Source: Candidatus Phelpsiimicrobium noxiivivens (GTDB lineage: Bacteria > Omnitrophota > Gorgyraeia > Velamenicoccales > Velamenicoccaceae). From it: a stretch of 61,271 bases of DNA. The translations under genes were made by a program, and so were the position numbers. The notes under the pieces are model-generated. The model saw nothing but the letters and a program-made list of their open reading frames with translations, was not told the origin of the DNA and did no database searches. Numbering within the stretch: position 1 is the stretch's first letter; the number at the start of each line of letters is the position of its first letter. The stretch lies in the NCBI GenBank assembly GCA_001873995.1, contig MNVR01000026.1, positions 1-61,271 on the forward strand, given 5' to 3'. Below, in pieces: positions 18,179 through 28,202 of the stretch.

Positions 18179-19426
18179 ATGACATCAAAACGTAGAGTTG
18201 TTGTAACGGGTTTAGGCGCTATAACGCCTATAGGGAATAATTGCCAGGAGCTCTGGAAAGGATTAGAGTCCGGAAAAAGTGGTATTGATAAGATCACTTA
18301 TTTTGACGCGTCTTTATTTGACGCGCGGATCGCCGGCCAGATCAAGGATTTCAAACCTGAAATTTTTATGTCAAAAAAAGATGCCAGGCATACTGAACAA
18401 TTTGTGCATTACGCTATGGCTGCCGCTTGTGAGGCCGTTACGGATTCTGGCGCCAAGTTAGGCCGCCTTGACCTGACGCGTTGCGGTGTTTTGATAGGTT
18501 CCGGTATAGGCAGCTTGCGCGTCATTGAAGAGCAGCATAAGGTCCTTTTAGAGAGAGGGCCTTCAAAACTCTCGCCTTTCCTTATACCAATGCTTATCGT
18601 TAATGAGGCCTCTGGCCATGTTTCTATGCTTTTCGGTTTTAAGGGCCCGAATTCCTGTGTTGCGACGGCTTGCGCTACCGGAAATCACGCGATCGGAGAC
18701 GCGGCTCGCATTATTAAGTATGGCGATGCTGATATGATGATAGCCGGAGGCACGGAAGGGGCTGTTACACCAATGGGCATAGGCGGTTTTTGCGCTTTGA
18801 AGAGCCTATCTTGCCGCAATGATGAGCCGCAGAAGGCATCGCGTCCTTTTGACAAAGAACGTGACGGTTTTGTAATGGGCGAAGGCGCAGGTGTTGTTAT
18901 TTTAGAAGAGATGAAGCATGCCAAAAAAAGAGGCGCAAAAATTTACTGTGAATTGGCAGGGTATGGTATGTCAGGAGACGCTTATCATATCACGGCACCC
19001 GATCCTTCGGGAGAGGGATGTGTCCGGGCAATAATTGCTACGTTGAAAGATGCGGGGTTAAAACCGCAGGACATAGATTATATTAACGCGCATGGCACAT
19101 CTACTGTTTTGAACGATAGAATAGAAACTCTCGCCATAAAAAAAGTTTTTGGCAATTATGCCCATAAGGTAGCTATCAGTTCTACAAAGTCCATGACCGG
19201 CCACCTTTTGGGAGCTGCCGGAGGCGTTGAGTTTATCGCTTGTTGTTTAGCCATGAAACATCACGTAGTTCCGCCTACCATTAATCTGGATTACAAAGAC
19301 CCTGAATGTGACCTCGATTATACTCCTCATAAAGCCCGTGGGCATAAGATAAGGGCAGCCATATCAAATGCGCTTGGATTTGGCGGGCATAACGCTACGA
19401 TCGCGGTTAAAGAATTTAAAGAATAA
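18179..19426 (+). CDS. fabF: 3-oxoacyl-ACP synthase II
   Basis: A KAS II of 415 residues from ATG 18179; an in-frame ATG at 18143 would add twelve residues with no homology support. It elongates acyl-ACP with malonyl-ACP. The Cys-His-His triad is C165 (VATACATG), H305 (NAHGTST) and H342 (MTGHLLGAAGG), matching the family spacing. It closes the fatty-acid block; fabZ and an enoyl reductase are not in the window. Confidence 0.97.
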   Translation: MTSKRRVVVTGLGAITPIGNNCQELWKGLESGKSGIDKITYFDASLFDARIAGQIKDFKPEIFMSKKDARHTEQFVHYAMAAACEAVTDSGAKLGRLDLTRCGVLIGSGIGSLRVIEEQHKVLLERGPSKLSPFLIPMLIVNEASGHVSMLFGFKGPNSCVATACATGNHAIGDAARIIKYGDADMMIAGGTEGAVTPMGIGGFCALKSLSCRNDEPQKASRPFDKERDGFVMGEGAGVVILEEMKHAKKRGAKIYCELAGYGMSGDAYHITAPDPSGEGCVRAIIATLKDAGLKPQDIDYINAHGTSTVLNDRIETLAIKKVFGNYAHKVAISSTKSMTGHLLGAAGGVEFIACCLAMKHHVVPPTINLDYKDPECDLDYTPHKARGHKIRAAISNALGFGGHNATIAVKEFKE

Positions 19427-19438
19427 TTCTTTCGTTTT

Positions 19439-20752
19439 ATGGAACAGACAATCACTCAAAAAATACTGGCATCGCATTGCGGCAAAAAGTTTGTCAGCTC
19501 AGGAGAGTTTATCTGGGCCGAAGTGGATCTTACGCTTGGTAATGATATTACCGCACCGATAGCAATAGATGAATTTGAAAAATTAGGTTTGGCTAAAGTT
19601 TTTGACCGTAAAAAAATAGCTCTTATCCCGGACCATTTTACTCCAGCAAAGGATATTAAAAGCGCCCAGCAGGCAAAGAAGTTGAGAGAATTCGCGGCAA
19701 AGTATAGAATAGAGCATTATTATGAAGTCGGTCGCATGGGCATTGAGCACGCGTTATTACCGCAAATGGGATTAGTCAAGGCGGGTGACCTGGTCATTGG
19801 GGCCGATTCTCACACCTGTACTTATGGCGCTTTAGGCGCTTTTTCAACGGGTGTTGGCTCTACGGACCTGGCGGCTGCCTGGGCAACAGGCCATATATGG
19901 TTGAGAGTGCCTGAGACGATAAAATTTGTATATAGCGGAAAGCTTCCAAAATGGGTAGGTGGTAAGGATGTCATTCTTTATACCATAGGTGATATCGGCG
20001 TTGAAGGAGCGAATTATCGCGCCATGGAATTTTCAGGAGAAGCTATTAGAGGGCTTTCCATGGATGATAGATTATCCATGTGTAATATGGCTATTGAAGC
20101 AGGAGGCAAGTCAGGTATTGTTGAGCCTGATGATGTGACTATGGAATATGCCACCAGTCACCAGCCATCAGCCACCAGTAAAGAAAAAAATAAAGAAAAA
20201 CAAAAGGCGTGGCATGAATTAAAGTCTGACGGAGACGCATCCTATGCGCGCATCAAAGAATATGACGTGACAAAGTGGGAACCCGTTGTTGCCTGCCCGC
20301 ATCTGCCTAGCAATGTTAAGCCTGTCAGTAAAGTGGGTTCCGTCAAAGTGGACCAGGTAGTTATCGGTTCTTGCACTAACGGCCGCATTTCTGATTTGAG
20401 GATAACCGCGAAAATATTAAAAGGCAAGAAAGTAGCCCCCCATGTGAGGTTGATCATTATCCCGGCTACACAGGAGATATATCTTCAGGCAGCTAAAGAG
20501 GGATTATTTGAGATCTTTATTAAAGCCGGGGGTGTTGTGTCAACACCTACGTGCGGGCCGTGTTTAGGAGGCCACATGGGTATTTTAGCGGAAGGTGAGG
20601 CATGCCTGGCCACTACAAACAGGAATTTTATGGGCCGTATGGGGCATAAGGATAGTTTAGTTTTTTTGTCTAGCCCGGCGGTTGCAGCCGCAAGCGCAAT
20701 TACCGGATATATTACGCATCCGGATAAAGTCATGGGAAGCACCCCACACTAA
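19439..20752 (+). CDS. leuC: 3-isopropylmalate dehydratase large subunit
   Basis: A 437-residue aconitase-family subunit. The [4Fe-4S] ligands are C312 (GSCTNGR), C372 and C375 ([10 protein letters not shown]). With LeuD it isomerises 2-isopropylmalate to 3-isopropylmalate. It belongs to the shorter LeuC/HacA type common in archaea and thermophiles, so homoaconitase activity is possible; the leuD-leuB neighbours favour leucine. Residues about 239-253 (start [11 protein letters not shown]) are an in-frame low-complexity insertion encoded by a CACCAG word repeat. A CCCCACAC/GTGTGGGG hairpin overlaps the stop codon. Confidence 0.9.
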   Translation: MEQTITQKILASHCGKKFVSSGEFIWAEVDLTLGNDITAPIAIDEFEKLGLAKVFDRKKIALIPDHFTPAKDIKSAQQAKKLREFAAKYRIEHYYEVGRMGIEHALLPQMGLVKAGDLVIGADSHTCTYGALGAFSTGVGSTDLAAAWATGHIWLRVPETIKFVYSGKLPKWVGGKDVILYTIGDIGVEGANYRAMEFSGEAIRGLSMDDRLSMCNMAIEAGGKSGIVEPDDVTMEYATSHQPSATSKEKNKEKQKAWHELKSDGDASYARIKEYDVTKWEPVVACPHLPSNVKPVSKVGSVKVDQVVIGSCTNGRISDLRITAKILKGKKVAPHVRLIIIPATQEIYLQAAKEGLFEIFIKAGGVVSTPTCGPCLGGHMGILAEGEACLATTNRNFMGRMGHKDSLVFLSSPAVAAASAITGYITHPDKVMGSTPH

Positions 20753-20795
20753 CGTGTGGGGAATTTTACACGCGTGAGCGTGTAGATGAGATCAT

Positions 20796-21293
20796 ATGGT
20801 TATCAAAGGAAGAGCGCATAAATTCGGTAATGATGTAAACACCGATGATATTATTTCAGCGCGGTATTTGAATACTACTGACCCTAAGGAATTAGGGGCC
20901 TGCTGTATGGAAATATTAGATCGTGATTTTTCAAAGAAAGTAAAACCCGGGGATATTATCGTCGCAGGCAATAATTTCGGTTGCGGTTCATCGCGCGAAC
21001 ACGCGCCTATCTCTATAAAAGGCTGCGGTGTTTCGCTTGTTATAGCAAAAAGCTTCGCCAGGATATTTTATAGGAATTCTATTAATATTGGCCTGCCGAT
21101 CATTGAATCCGTCAATACCGATGGCATAAGCTCGCAGGATGAGCTTGAAGTTGATTTGACCCACGGCGAGATCAAGAATTTGACTACAGGCAAAGTTTAT
21201 CACGCTACGCCATTCGCTGGGTTTGTTTCTTCCATTATAGAAAAGGGCGGGCTTATGAATTGGATAAAAACAACAGAGAGGAAGAATATTTAA
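20796..21293 (+). CDS. leuD: 3-isopropylmalate dehydratase small subunit
   Basis: A 165-residue swivel-domain subunit, normal for the short LeuD type. NTDDIISARYL and NNFGCGSSREHAP are family signatures; the latter forms part of the substrate pocket. It pairs with LeuC upstream. The stop is one base before the leuB start codon, so the order leuC-leuD-leuB supplies the middle and last oxidative steps of leucine synthesis. leuA is not in this window. Confidence 0.95.
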   Translation: MVIKGRAHKFGNDVNTDDIISARYLNTTDPKELGACCMEILDRDFSKKVKPGDIIVAGNNFGCGSSREHAPISIKGCGVSLVIAKSFARIFYRNSINIGLPIIESVNTDGISSQDELEVDLTHGEIKNLTTGKVYHATPFAGFVSSIIEKGGLMNWIKTTERKNI

Positions 21294-21294
21294 A

Positions 21295-22359
21295 ATGAGC
21301 AAAACTAAAATTTATAAGATAGCGGTGATCGGCGGGGATGGAACAGGCCCGGAAGTGATACGTGAAGGTTTAAAGGTGATGGAGGCTACCAGCAAAAAAT
21401 TTGGTTTTAATTATGAGGCAAGGGAATTTGATTTTAGCGGCAAGAGGTATCTTAAAACCGGAAAACTTGTTGAGGATAAAGATATTGAGGAGTTAAAGAC
21501 ATATGACGCTATTTATTTGGGCGCGGTAGGTGATCCGGGTGTAAAACCTGGGATAATGGAAGCAGGAGTATTGCTAAAATTAAGATTTGCTCTTGATCAG
21601 TATATTAATTTACGGCCTGTGAAGTTATACAATTCAATGTTTTGTCCTTTAAAGGACAAAAAACCGGAAGATATTGATTTCGTAGTTGTGCGAGAGAATA
21701 GTGAAGGTTTATATCTGGGGATGGGCGATTTTAAAAATAAAGGCACAAAAGACGAGATTGCCACTCAGGTCTCGTATAATACGCGCAAAGGTGTTGAGCG
21801 TTGTATCCGCTATGCTTTTGAACTGACTCGTAGCAGGAATAAAAGAAAGGCCTTGATGCTTTGCGGAAAGACCAATGTTTTGACATTTGCCTGGGATCTT
21901 TGGCAGAGGACATTTTCTGAGGTAGCAAAGGAATATTCGGACATCAAGACTGAATACGCCCACGTTGACGCGACTACGATGTGGTTTGTTAAAAATCCGG
22001 AGTGGTTTGATGTTATTGTGACGGATAATATGTTTGGAGATATTATAACGGACTTAGGCGCGATGATCCAGGGAGGCATGGGTATAGCCGCGGGCGGCAA
22101 CATAAATCCGGAAGGTGTGTCCATGTTTGAGCCTATAGGCGGTTCGGCTCCTAAGTATACGGGTAAGAATGTAATAAATCCTTTGGCTGCTATATGCGCC
22201 GTAGGCATGTTGCTCGAAAATATTGGAGAGAAAAAGGCCGCGAACGCTATTGAGGATGCTGTTATCAGGATCGTGCAGACTAAATTGAAGTCTCTGGCGG
22301 CTGGGAAAATGGGTTATACGACTACCGAGGTAGGTGATCTGGTGGTTGATGATCTATAG
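21295..22359 (+). CDS. leuB: 3-isopropylmalate dehydrogenase
   Basis: A 354-residue beta-decarboxylating dehydrogenase. GGDGTGPEV at the N-terminus, LRPVKLY, VVVRENSEGLY, the metal-binding segment VTDNMFGDIITDLGA and the C-terminal GSAPKYTGKNVINP nucleotide loop are all present. It oxidises 3-isopropylmalate to 2-ketoisocaproate with NAD. Isocitrate, homoisocitrate and tartrate dehydrogenases are close relatives; the operon with leuC-leuD decides for LeuB. Confidence 0.9.
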   Translation: MSKTKIYKIAVIGGDGTGPEVIREGLKVMEATSKKFGFNYEAREFDFSGKRYLKTGKLVEDKDIEELKTYDAIYLGAVGDPGVKPGIMEAGVLLKLRFALDQYINLRPVKLYNSMFCPLKDKKPEDIDFVVVRENSEGLYLGMGDFKNKGTKDEIATQVSYNTRKGVERCIRYAFELTRSRNKRKALMLCGKTNVLTFAWDLWQRTFSEVAKEYSDIKTEYAHVDATTMWFVKNPEWFDVIVTDNMFGDIITDLGAMIQGGMGIAAGGNINPEGVSMFEPIGGSAPKYTGKNVINPLAAICAVGMLLENIGEKKAANAIEDAVIRIVQTKLKSLAAGKMGYTTTEVGDLVVDDL

Positions 22360-22398
22360 TTAGCGGGTTCGCGAGTAAGCGAGTTGACGAGTTGAAAA
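22360..22398 (+). repeat. Short GCGAGTT word repeat before asd
   Basis: The gap holds a run of GCGAGTAAGCGAGTTGACGAGTT-like words, each seven to eight bases. The same words fill the gap before folK (40855-40880). No other function is visible. Confidence 0.5.
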
Positions 22399-22409
22399 GT
22401 GAGAAAAAG

Positions 22410-23477
22410 ATGAAGAAAAAAAGTAAATACAATGTTGCTGTTGTAGGCGTAGGCGTTGTCGGCATAGAGATGCTACGAGTCTTAAAAGAGAGAAATTTCC
22501 CTATTGGCGGCCTTAAGGTATTGGCACGCAGCAGCCGTGATATTTTTGTGAACGGCATTAATTATCATGTTGACGCGATAACCCCAGAAGCCTTTGAAGG
22601 CGTAGACATAGCTCTTTTCGCTGGCACAGAAGGTGAAAAAGGCGCTGCCGTTACTTATGCGGCCGAGGCTGTCAAAAGAGGGGCTATAGTTATTGATAAC
22701 GGCGCTGATTTTCGTATGGAACATGACGTTCCGCTTGTCGTGCCTGAGGTTAATCCTAAAGACGTAAAAAAGGCAAAAAAGAGGGGCATAATAGCTAATC
22801 CGAATTGTTCAACCATTCAGATGGTTGTGGCTTTGAATCCAATTCATAAAATGTCAAGGATAAAAAGGGTAATCGTTTCTACTTATCAGGCTGCTTCAGG
22901 CGCAGGCAGCAAGGCGGTGGATGAGCTTTTTAGTCAGACGAATGAGATAAGTTCCAGAAGGCAGAAGCCGGAAGACGGAAGTCAGAAAAATTTGTCATCT
23001 GTCCTCTGTTCTTTGCCATCTGAAAGGGTGTTGCCTCAGCAGATAGCATTTAATGTTTTTCCTCATATAGGCGGTTTCGCGAAAGACGACTTTACCTCGG
23101 AAGAGTGGAAGATGGTTAATGAGACCCGCAAAATAATGCATTCTGAAAAGATCTTAGTTTCAGCGACTACTGCGCGTGTGCCGGTAAAAACCGGGCATAG
23201 TGAGTCGATCTATATTGAAACGAAAAAACCTTTGGATATAAATGAGGTTAAGAAAGTCCTGTCATTGTCTCCAGGCATCAAGGTGGTTGATGACGTCAAG
23301 AATTCAGTTTATCCATTGCCGATAGGCGCGGAGGGTAAGGATGATGTGTTTGTGGGGCGCATCCGAAAAGACCCTTATAATGAAAAAGGTCTGTGGCTTT
23401 GGGTGGTAGCCGATAATCTGCGTAAAGGTGCCGCGACCAATGCTGTGCAGATAGCGGAATTATTGGTAAGTAAATAG
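22410..23477 (+). CDS. asd: Aspartate-semialdehyde dehydrogenase
   Basis: About 355 residues from ATG 22410 (an upstream TTG at 22392 is weaker). It makes aspartate semialdehyde for lysine, threonine and methionine, and feeds DapA in the lysine block. The catalytic Cys is in ANPNCSTIQ, with TYQAASGAG and the C-terminal catalytic His segment ARVPVKTGHSE. Residues about 181-207, rich in Arg/Gln/Ser, replace a variable loop with sequence encoded by a GGAAGACGG/CATCTGTCC inverted word repeat (22951-23030). Flanking motifs are intact, so activity is likely kept. Confidence 0.94.
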   Translation: MKKKSKYNVAVVGVGVVGIEMLRVLKERNFPIGGLKVLARSSRDIFVNGINYHVDAITPEAFEGVDIALFAGTEGEKGAAVTYAAEAVKRGAIVIDNGADFRMEHDVPLVVPEVNPKDVKKAKKRGIIANPNCSTIQMVVALNPIHKMSRIKRVIVSTYQAASGAGSKAVDELFSQTNEISSRRQKPEDGSQKNLSSVLCSLPSERVLPQQIAFNVFPHIGGFAKDDFTSEEWKMVNETRKIMHSEKILVSATTARVPVKTGHSESIYIETKKPLDINEVKKVLSLSPGIKVVDDVKNSVYPLPIGAEGKDDVFVGRIRKDPYNEKGLWLWVVADNLRKGAATNAVQIAELLVSK

Positions 23478-23545
23478 GACTAACCCCCGCAATGACGTGT
23501 GGGGAGAGTACGTTCTTGCCCCATACTTGCGTATGGGGTATTTTT

Positions 23546-24331
23546 ATGAATATGCGGAATATTAAACTAACTATAGCGTACGAAGGGACGAACTATCGCG
23601 GCTGGCAGTCACAGGGCGATCGTCATTCAAATACTGTCCAACAGGCCATAGAAGAGGCCCTCCGGAAAATTCTTATTAAGAAGCCGCGTCTTATAGGCTC
23701 CGGCAGAACTGATGCTGGAGTCCATGCTCTTGCTCAGGTAGCTAATTTTAAAACGGACGATCCGATCAGGCTTGATAAGTTGAAAGCCGCGTTAAACGGA
23801 CTTTTGCCTAAAGATATAGCAGTATTAAGGGTTACGGACGCTCCTTTGGATTTTCATGCCCGTTTTGATGTTTTGTCCAAGACTTACATCTACTGTATAC
23901 TTCCCTTAAATATTAAGACAGTGTTTATTTCTCCATGGGCCTGGCGTGTCAGGCACCCTTTGGATATTTTTATGATGCGCAGAGAAGCAAAGGCGCTTTT
24001 AGGAAGGCATGATTTCAGGTCTTTTCAGGCTTCAGATAGGGTAAAGAGGCATTCAGTCGTGACTCTCAAACGCGTAGAGATAAAGAAAGTAAAGGATCAG
24101 AAAGGCTTTCCTTTTTTAAAGGGTATTGAATTTATTACGATCGAATTAGAGGCAAGCGGTTTTTTGCGTAACATGGCGCGCAATATCGCCGGGACTCTGG
24201 TTGACATTGGCCGGGGGAAGTTCAAAAAAGGTGAACTTGCTAAGATCCTAAAGAAGAGGGATAGGAAGTCTGCCGGATTTTGCGCGCCTCCTTGGGGGCT
24301 TTACCTGGTGGATGTCGTCTATGGAAAGTAA
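23546..24331 (+). CDS. truA: tRNA pseudouridine(38-40) synthase
   Basis: A 261-residue TruA. Catalytic D56 lies in GSGRTDAGVHAL. It isomerises uridines 38-40 in the anticodon arm of many tRNAs. ATG 23546 (or 23552) is preferred over an upstream frame start at 23492, since that would translate a hairpin. A CCCCATAC/GTATGGGG hairpin plus TATTTTT ends right at the start codon, so initiation is unusual and has no Shine-Dalgarno. Confidence 0.93.
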   Translation: MNMRNIKLTIAYEGTNYRGWQSQGDRHSNTVQQAIEEALRKILIKKPRLIGSGRTDAGVHALAQVANFKTDDPIRLDKLKAALNGLLPKDIAVLRVTDAPLDFHARFDVLSKTYIYCILPLNIKTVFISPWAWRVRHPLDIFMMRREAKALLGRHDFRSFQASDRVKRHSVVTLKRVEIKKVKDQKGFPFLKGIEFITIELEASGFLRNMARNIAGTLVDIGRGKFKKGELAKILKKRDRKSAGFCAPPWGLYLVDVVYGK

Positions 24332-24368
24332 TAGTCGTCAGGATCGTGTATAGCGAAAGCTTTTGATC

Positions 24369-25961
24369 ATGTTATCTATCCGCTCGGCATTCGTGAAAAG
24401 TTTTCCGAATGATCAAGATCTTAATATTAGATCAGGCTGGGATATTTTTTCATATCTGATCTTTGCGGTTGTTATTATCCTGCAGATATCAAACTGGCAT
24501 AAACTGCCGCTTTTTTTAGATTGCTATTATCACCTTTCTGTAATGAGGGGTTTTGCTGACGCCGGAGGTTGGGTAGGCGTGTCATTTTGGGATTATGCCC
24601 CTTTTGGCAGGCCGCATCTTTATCCGCCGCTATTCCATATCTTGGAATTGATAGTGTTCAAATGTGGGGCGAGCCCTATCTTGGTAGCTAAGATATTTGA
24701 TCTTGCTATTTATCCGTTGTTCCTTTTATGTTTATGGTCCGTCATCAGAAGCATTTATTCTAAAGAGACGGCGTTTTTCAGCCTGCTTTTGTCTGTTTCT
24801 TCTTATCCGCTTTACCTGTCCCTTGTGAATAATATACCGTTCACTATTGCTCTTATCTTTGGGTTTTCTTCGTTTTATTTTATAAAAAGAAAGAGAATAC
24901 TAAGCGCTATTTTGATGCTTGCGTTGTCTTTGTATACGCACAGTTTAATGTCGTTTTTAATGGTATTAACAATTATGCTTTATGGATTTTTTTTACGTGA
25001 TGATAGAAAGTCCTGTCTTTGGGTGATCTTTTGGGCAATACTAATGGCTTCGCCGCTTATCTTTCATCAGCTAAAATATGTGGCATTCATACATCCATTG
25101 AGGGTAATGGAGTTTTATTACGCTCAGATAAATCCCTGCCTTTATGCGTTGGCTATTTTGGGGCTGGTAATAGCGCTCAAGAAAAAAGGGGAGTATCTCT
25201 TTTTTGTGGCCCTAGGTATAGTTATGTGTGTTTTACTTTTTACTAATCGCGATAGATTTTTTTCAGGGCACGGCCTTGTCCCTGTTATTTTTTTAGCGGC
25301 ATTATGCCTGGAACGATTTTTTATGGAATTTTCAGGCAAGGATAATATTCGTATATTGTTTTTGTTCTGGGTGATTGTAATAGGCGTTTTTTTTGTGGTA
25401 ACTCCGCTTGTGGTCATTTCACCTTATAATGAATCGCCCACCATTTTTTATAATTCTTGGGTAGTGCCTGCTGACTATACGAAACAAGGTATCTACGCTG
25501 AAAAGGGCGGCACATTTTATTATCCCAAGCTGATAGGAGAAGCCGTACGCGCAGTTGAACAAAATTCTGACAAGGATGATATTATCTTCTCAAACTATAA
25601 TTATGGCGGCGGCATCATTTCCGTTCTTGCTCACAGAGCCACTTCAAAAGCTATGCTGTTGGAGGTCTTGCCTTTTAAAGAAGTTGACGCTATTGAGGCA
25701 GCGCGTTTTGTGCTTTGGTATAAAGATCCTGCCGGGATATTTCCCTTAGGATTAGCGGACGTAATAAGGAGCTATAACCTTAAAAAAGTAGCCGAAACTG
25801 AATTGGTCTATCTGTACGTGAATGAAATCAGCACTTTTAAGAAAAAAGTGGTCCCAGCCCGCGTGCCTTTTGGCTTCTGCGTTCTTATACTGATGTGTAT
25901 AGTTATTGCTTTTGTTTTTGAGAAGATTGCGATCATAACTGCGACAGAAGTTAAAAAATAA
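24369..25961 (+). CDS. Polytopic membrane protein, glycosyltransferase-C-like
   Basis: About 530 residues with roughly 10-12 hydrophobic segments between residue 27 and 340, and a last one near the C-terminus. An early loop FLDCYYHLSVMRGFADAGG and a large region after about residue 345 resemble the layout of GT-C lipid-linked sugar transferases, where an acidic residue in the first loop is catalytic. I see no diagnostic signature, so the enzyme class is only suggested. It is not obviously linked to its neighbours. Its stop lies two bases before the rplM promoter. Confidence 0.7.
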   Translation: MLSIRSAFVKSFPNDQDLNIRSGWDIFSYLIFAVVIILQISNWHKLPLFLDCYYHLSVMRGFADAGGWVGVSFWDYAPFGRPHLYPPLFHILELIVFKCGASPILVAKIFDLAIYPLFLLCLWSVIRSIYSKETAFFSLLLSVSSYPLYLSLVNNIPFTIALIFGFSSFYFIKRKRILSAILMLALSLYTHSLMSFLMVLTIMLYGFFLRDDRKSCLWVIFWAILMASPLIFHQLKYVAFIHPLRVMEFYYAQINPCLYALAILGLVIALKKKGEYLFFVALGIVMCVLLFTNRDRFFSGHGLVPVIFLAALCLERFFMEFSGKDNIRILFLFWVIVIGVFFVVTPLVVISPYNESPTIFYNSWVVPADYTKQGIYAEKGGTFYYPKLIGEAVRAVEQNSDKDDIIFSNYNYGGGIISVLAHRATSKAMLLEVLPFKEVDAIEAARFVLWYKDPAGIFPLGLADVIRSYNLKKVAETELVYLYVNEISTFKKKVVPARVPFGFCVLILMCIVIAFVFEKIAIITATEVKK

Positions 25962-25962
25962 G

Positions 25963-25991
25963 TTGACACGAGCTTGAGGATATGTTATATT
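25963..25991 (+). promoter_or_regulatory. Consensus sigma-70 promoter for rplM-rpsI
   Basis: TTGACA, 17 nt, TATATT. Only nine bases separate the -10 box from the rplM ATG at 26001, placing the likely start site within a few bases of the start codon. No ribosome site exists between them, so the mRNA is predicted to be leaderless. Confidence 0.8.
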
Positions 25992-26000
25992 TTACGCCTT

Positions 26001-26438
26001 ATGAAAACTTTCATAGCAACTAAGAAGAATACGGACGCAGCCAAGAAGGATTGGTTTCTCGCAGACGCTAAGGGTAAGATATTGGGCCGCTTAGCAGCCA
26101 AGATAGCCACAGTAATCCGCGGCAAGCATAAAGCGACCTATACGCCTAATTTTGACGCGGGAGACCGCGTGGTCGTTATAAATGCCGATAAGATAAAGGT
26201 AACGGGAAATAAGCTTAAAGAGAAGATGTATATGAAGTATTCCGGGTATCCGGGTGGCTTAAAAAAGACTTCTTTTGAGGTGATGCTCAATACAAAGCCC
26301 ACGGAGGTTTTAAAAACTGCGGTGCGTAAGATGTTGCCTGCCAATCCATTATCGCGAGATATGATCAAGAAACTTTATATTTTCGCGGGTGAATCGCATC
26401 CGTATAAAAAAATAGTATTTAAGAAACTAGAGGCCTAA
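26001..26438 (+). CDS. rplM: 50S ribosomal protein L13
   Basis: A 145-residue L13, standard length. [28 protein letters not shown] at 30-57 and GESHPYKK near the C-terminus are family features. It is an early assembly protein of the large subunit. An in-frame TTG at 25974 would lie inside the promoter and is rejected. rpsI follows after two bases in the universal rplM-rpsI pair. Confidence 0.97.
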   Translation: MKTFIATKKNTDAAKKDWFLADAKGKILGRLAAKIATVIRGKHKATYTPNFDAGDRVVVINADKIKVTGNKLKEKMYMKYSGYPGGLKKTSFEVMLNTKPTEVLKTAVRKMLPANPLSRDMIKKLYIFAGESHPYKKIVFKKLEA

Positions 26439-26440
26439 AG

Positions 26441-26836
<396 letters not shown>

Positions 26837-26880
26837 GGATGAGCTTATTTAGTATATAGTATATAGAATATAGCAAATAG

Positions 26881-26908
26881 AACCGCCGAGTTTCCTCGGC
26901 GGTTTTTT
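26881..26908 (+). terminator. Terminator of rplM-rpsI
   Basis: CCGCCGAG (26883-26890) and CTCGGCGG (26895-26902) form a perfect 8-bp stem with a four-base loop and six T's. Before it lies an AGTATATAGTATATAGAATATAG word run (26852-26880). The gap from 26909 to 27042 shows a second weak hairpin-plus-T feature near 26960-26995 and no gene. Confidence 0.9.
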
Positions 26909-27042
26909 ACTGTAGAAGACAGTATACCGGCCCATCCGATTGGGCAGGGTGTAACATTCTCGCCGAAATACCTTGACGAGAGCGGTTTTTTATTTTAACA
27001 TAGTGGGACGATAAAATATTGCATTCTCGGCGGTAAACTTTG

Positions 27043-27158
27043 TCAGAGATAGGCCGCCTTTACGCGGCCGTATACTTTAGTGAATTTTGCAATAGAGGAT
27101 GTGCTTTTGTTAAGGTCGGGATCCGCGTGCTGAGCAATAGTCGTTATTTCTATCGGGG
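27043..27158 (+). repeat. Inverted-repeat element, copy B2 (before argC)
   Basis: Begins with CAGAGATAGGCCGCCTTTACGC, i.e. the reverse of the right end of copy B1 before plsX, and ends GTTATTTCTATCGGGG. Both copies are followed by GTAAAAT and then a gene start. The element lies in the gap before argC, 21 bases from the ATG. Confidence 0.55.
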
Positions 27159-27179
27159 TAAAATAAAGGAGTTTAAGAT

Positions 27180-28202
27180 ATGCTAAAGGTTGGCATTATA
27201 GGAGCCAGAGGTTATGCAGGTGAGGAACTCATCGGATTGCTATTAAAGCATCCTGATGCGCGGCTGACATATCTTGCCGCGACGCTGGATAAGGCTATGC
27301 CGATAGACGAGGTATTTCCATCTTTAAAGGGCCTTACAGGCCTTAAATGCGAGAATTTTTCTTACGCAAGAGTTTCAGAAAAGTGCGATCTTTTGTTTTT
27401 GGCGCTGCCTCATACAGTTTCTATGGAAGTCGTGCCTAAATTGGTTAAAATGGGCAAGATGATCATAGATCTGAGCGCGGATTATAGGCTAAAGAATTTT
27501 GGGGTATATAAGCAATGGTATCATAAGACGCACAAAGACAAAAAAAATCTGAAAAAATTTGTTTATGGCCTGCCTGAACTATACCGAGAGTCGATCAGGA
27601 AGTCGTCTCTCGTTGCAAATCCCGGATGCTATCCTACCGCGTCAATCTTAGGGATAGTGCCAGCGCTTGTTTCAGGCTTGGCTGACCCGGATAGTATTAT
27701 TATTGATGCCAAGTCAGGCGTATCCGGGGCTGGCAAGAAAACGACTCTGGATTTTTCTTTTTGTGAACTTAACGGGAATTTTAAAGGTTATAAATTTAAC
27801 ATTCATCAGCATTCTCCGGAGATCGATCAGGAGCTATCCAAAGTATCTTCATCTAAGGTCAATGTCGTATTTTGTCCGCATCTTATGCCTGTAAAGCGCG
27901 GGATCTACGCGACGATCTATATCCGTATTAAAGACCATGTTGCAGCCGATAAGATAGAGAATATTTATAAAAAATTCTACAAACTTGAGCCTTTTGTCAG
28001 GGTCAGAGCCTCATGCAGGCTTCCTGAGCTGAAGGATGTTGTTGGGACTAATTTTTGCGATATAGGGCTTGTTTATGATGAGGCGCGAAAGCTTCTTATT
28101 GTGGCTTGCGTTATTGACAATCTTATCAAGGGCGCGTCGGGCCAGGCTGTGCAAAATATGAATATTATGTGTGGTTTTAGTGAAAGGACAGCTCTACTAT
28201 GA
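27180..28202 (+). CDS. argC: N-acetyl-gamma-glutamyl-phosphate reductase
   Basis: A 340-residue ArgC. GARGYAGEEL (8-17) binds NADPH, and catalytic C150 sits in NPGCYPTA. It reduces N-acetylglutamyl phosphate, the third arginine step. AAAGGAG lies upstream of the ATG. The stop overlaps the argJ start (ATGA), opening a seven-gene block argC-J-B-D-F-G-H that holds the pathway from glutamate to arginine, with ArgJ recycling the acetyl group. Confidence 0.97.
   Translation: MLKVGIIGARGYAGEELIGLLLKHPDARLTYLAATLDKAMPIDEVFPSLKGLTGLKCENFSYARVSEKCDLLFLALPHTVSMEVVPKLVKMGKMIIDLSADYRLKNFGVYKQWYHKTHKDKKNLKKFVYGLPELYRESIRKSSLVANPGCYPTASILGIVPALVSGLADPDSIIIDAKSGVSGAGKKTTLDFSFCELNGNFKGYKFNIHQHSPEIDQELSKVSSSKVNVVFCPHLMPVKRGIYATIYIRIKDHVAADKIENIYKKFYKLEPFVRVRASCRLPELKDVVGTNFCDIGLVYDEARKLLIVACVIDNLIKGASGQAVQNMNIMCGFSERTALL

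Noticed and set aside
23519-23545. Rho-independent terminator before truA
   Set aside because: CCCCATAC/GTATGGGG plus TATTTTT looks right, but it ends at the truA start codon, which would leave the gene without a message unless a promoter overlaps it. I treat it as a local structure.
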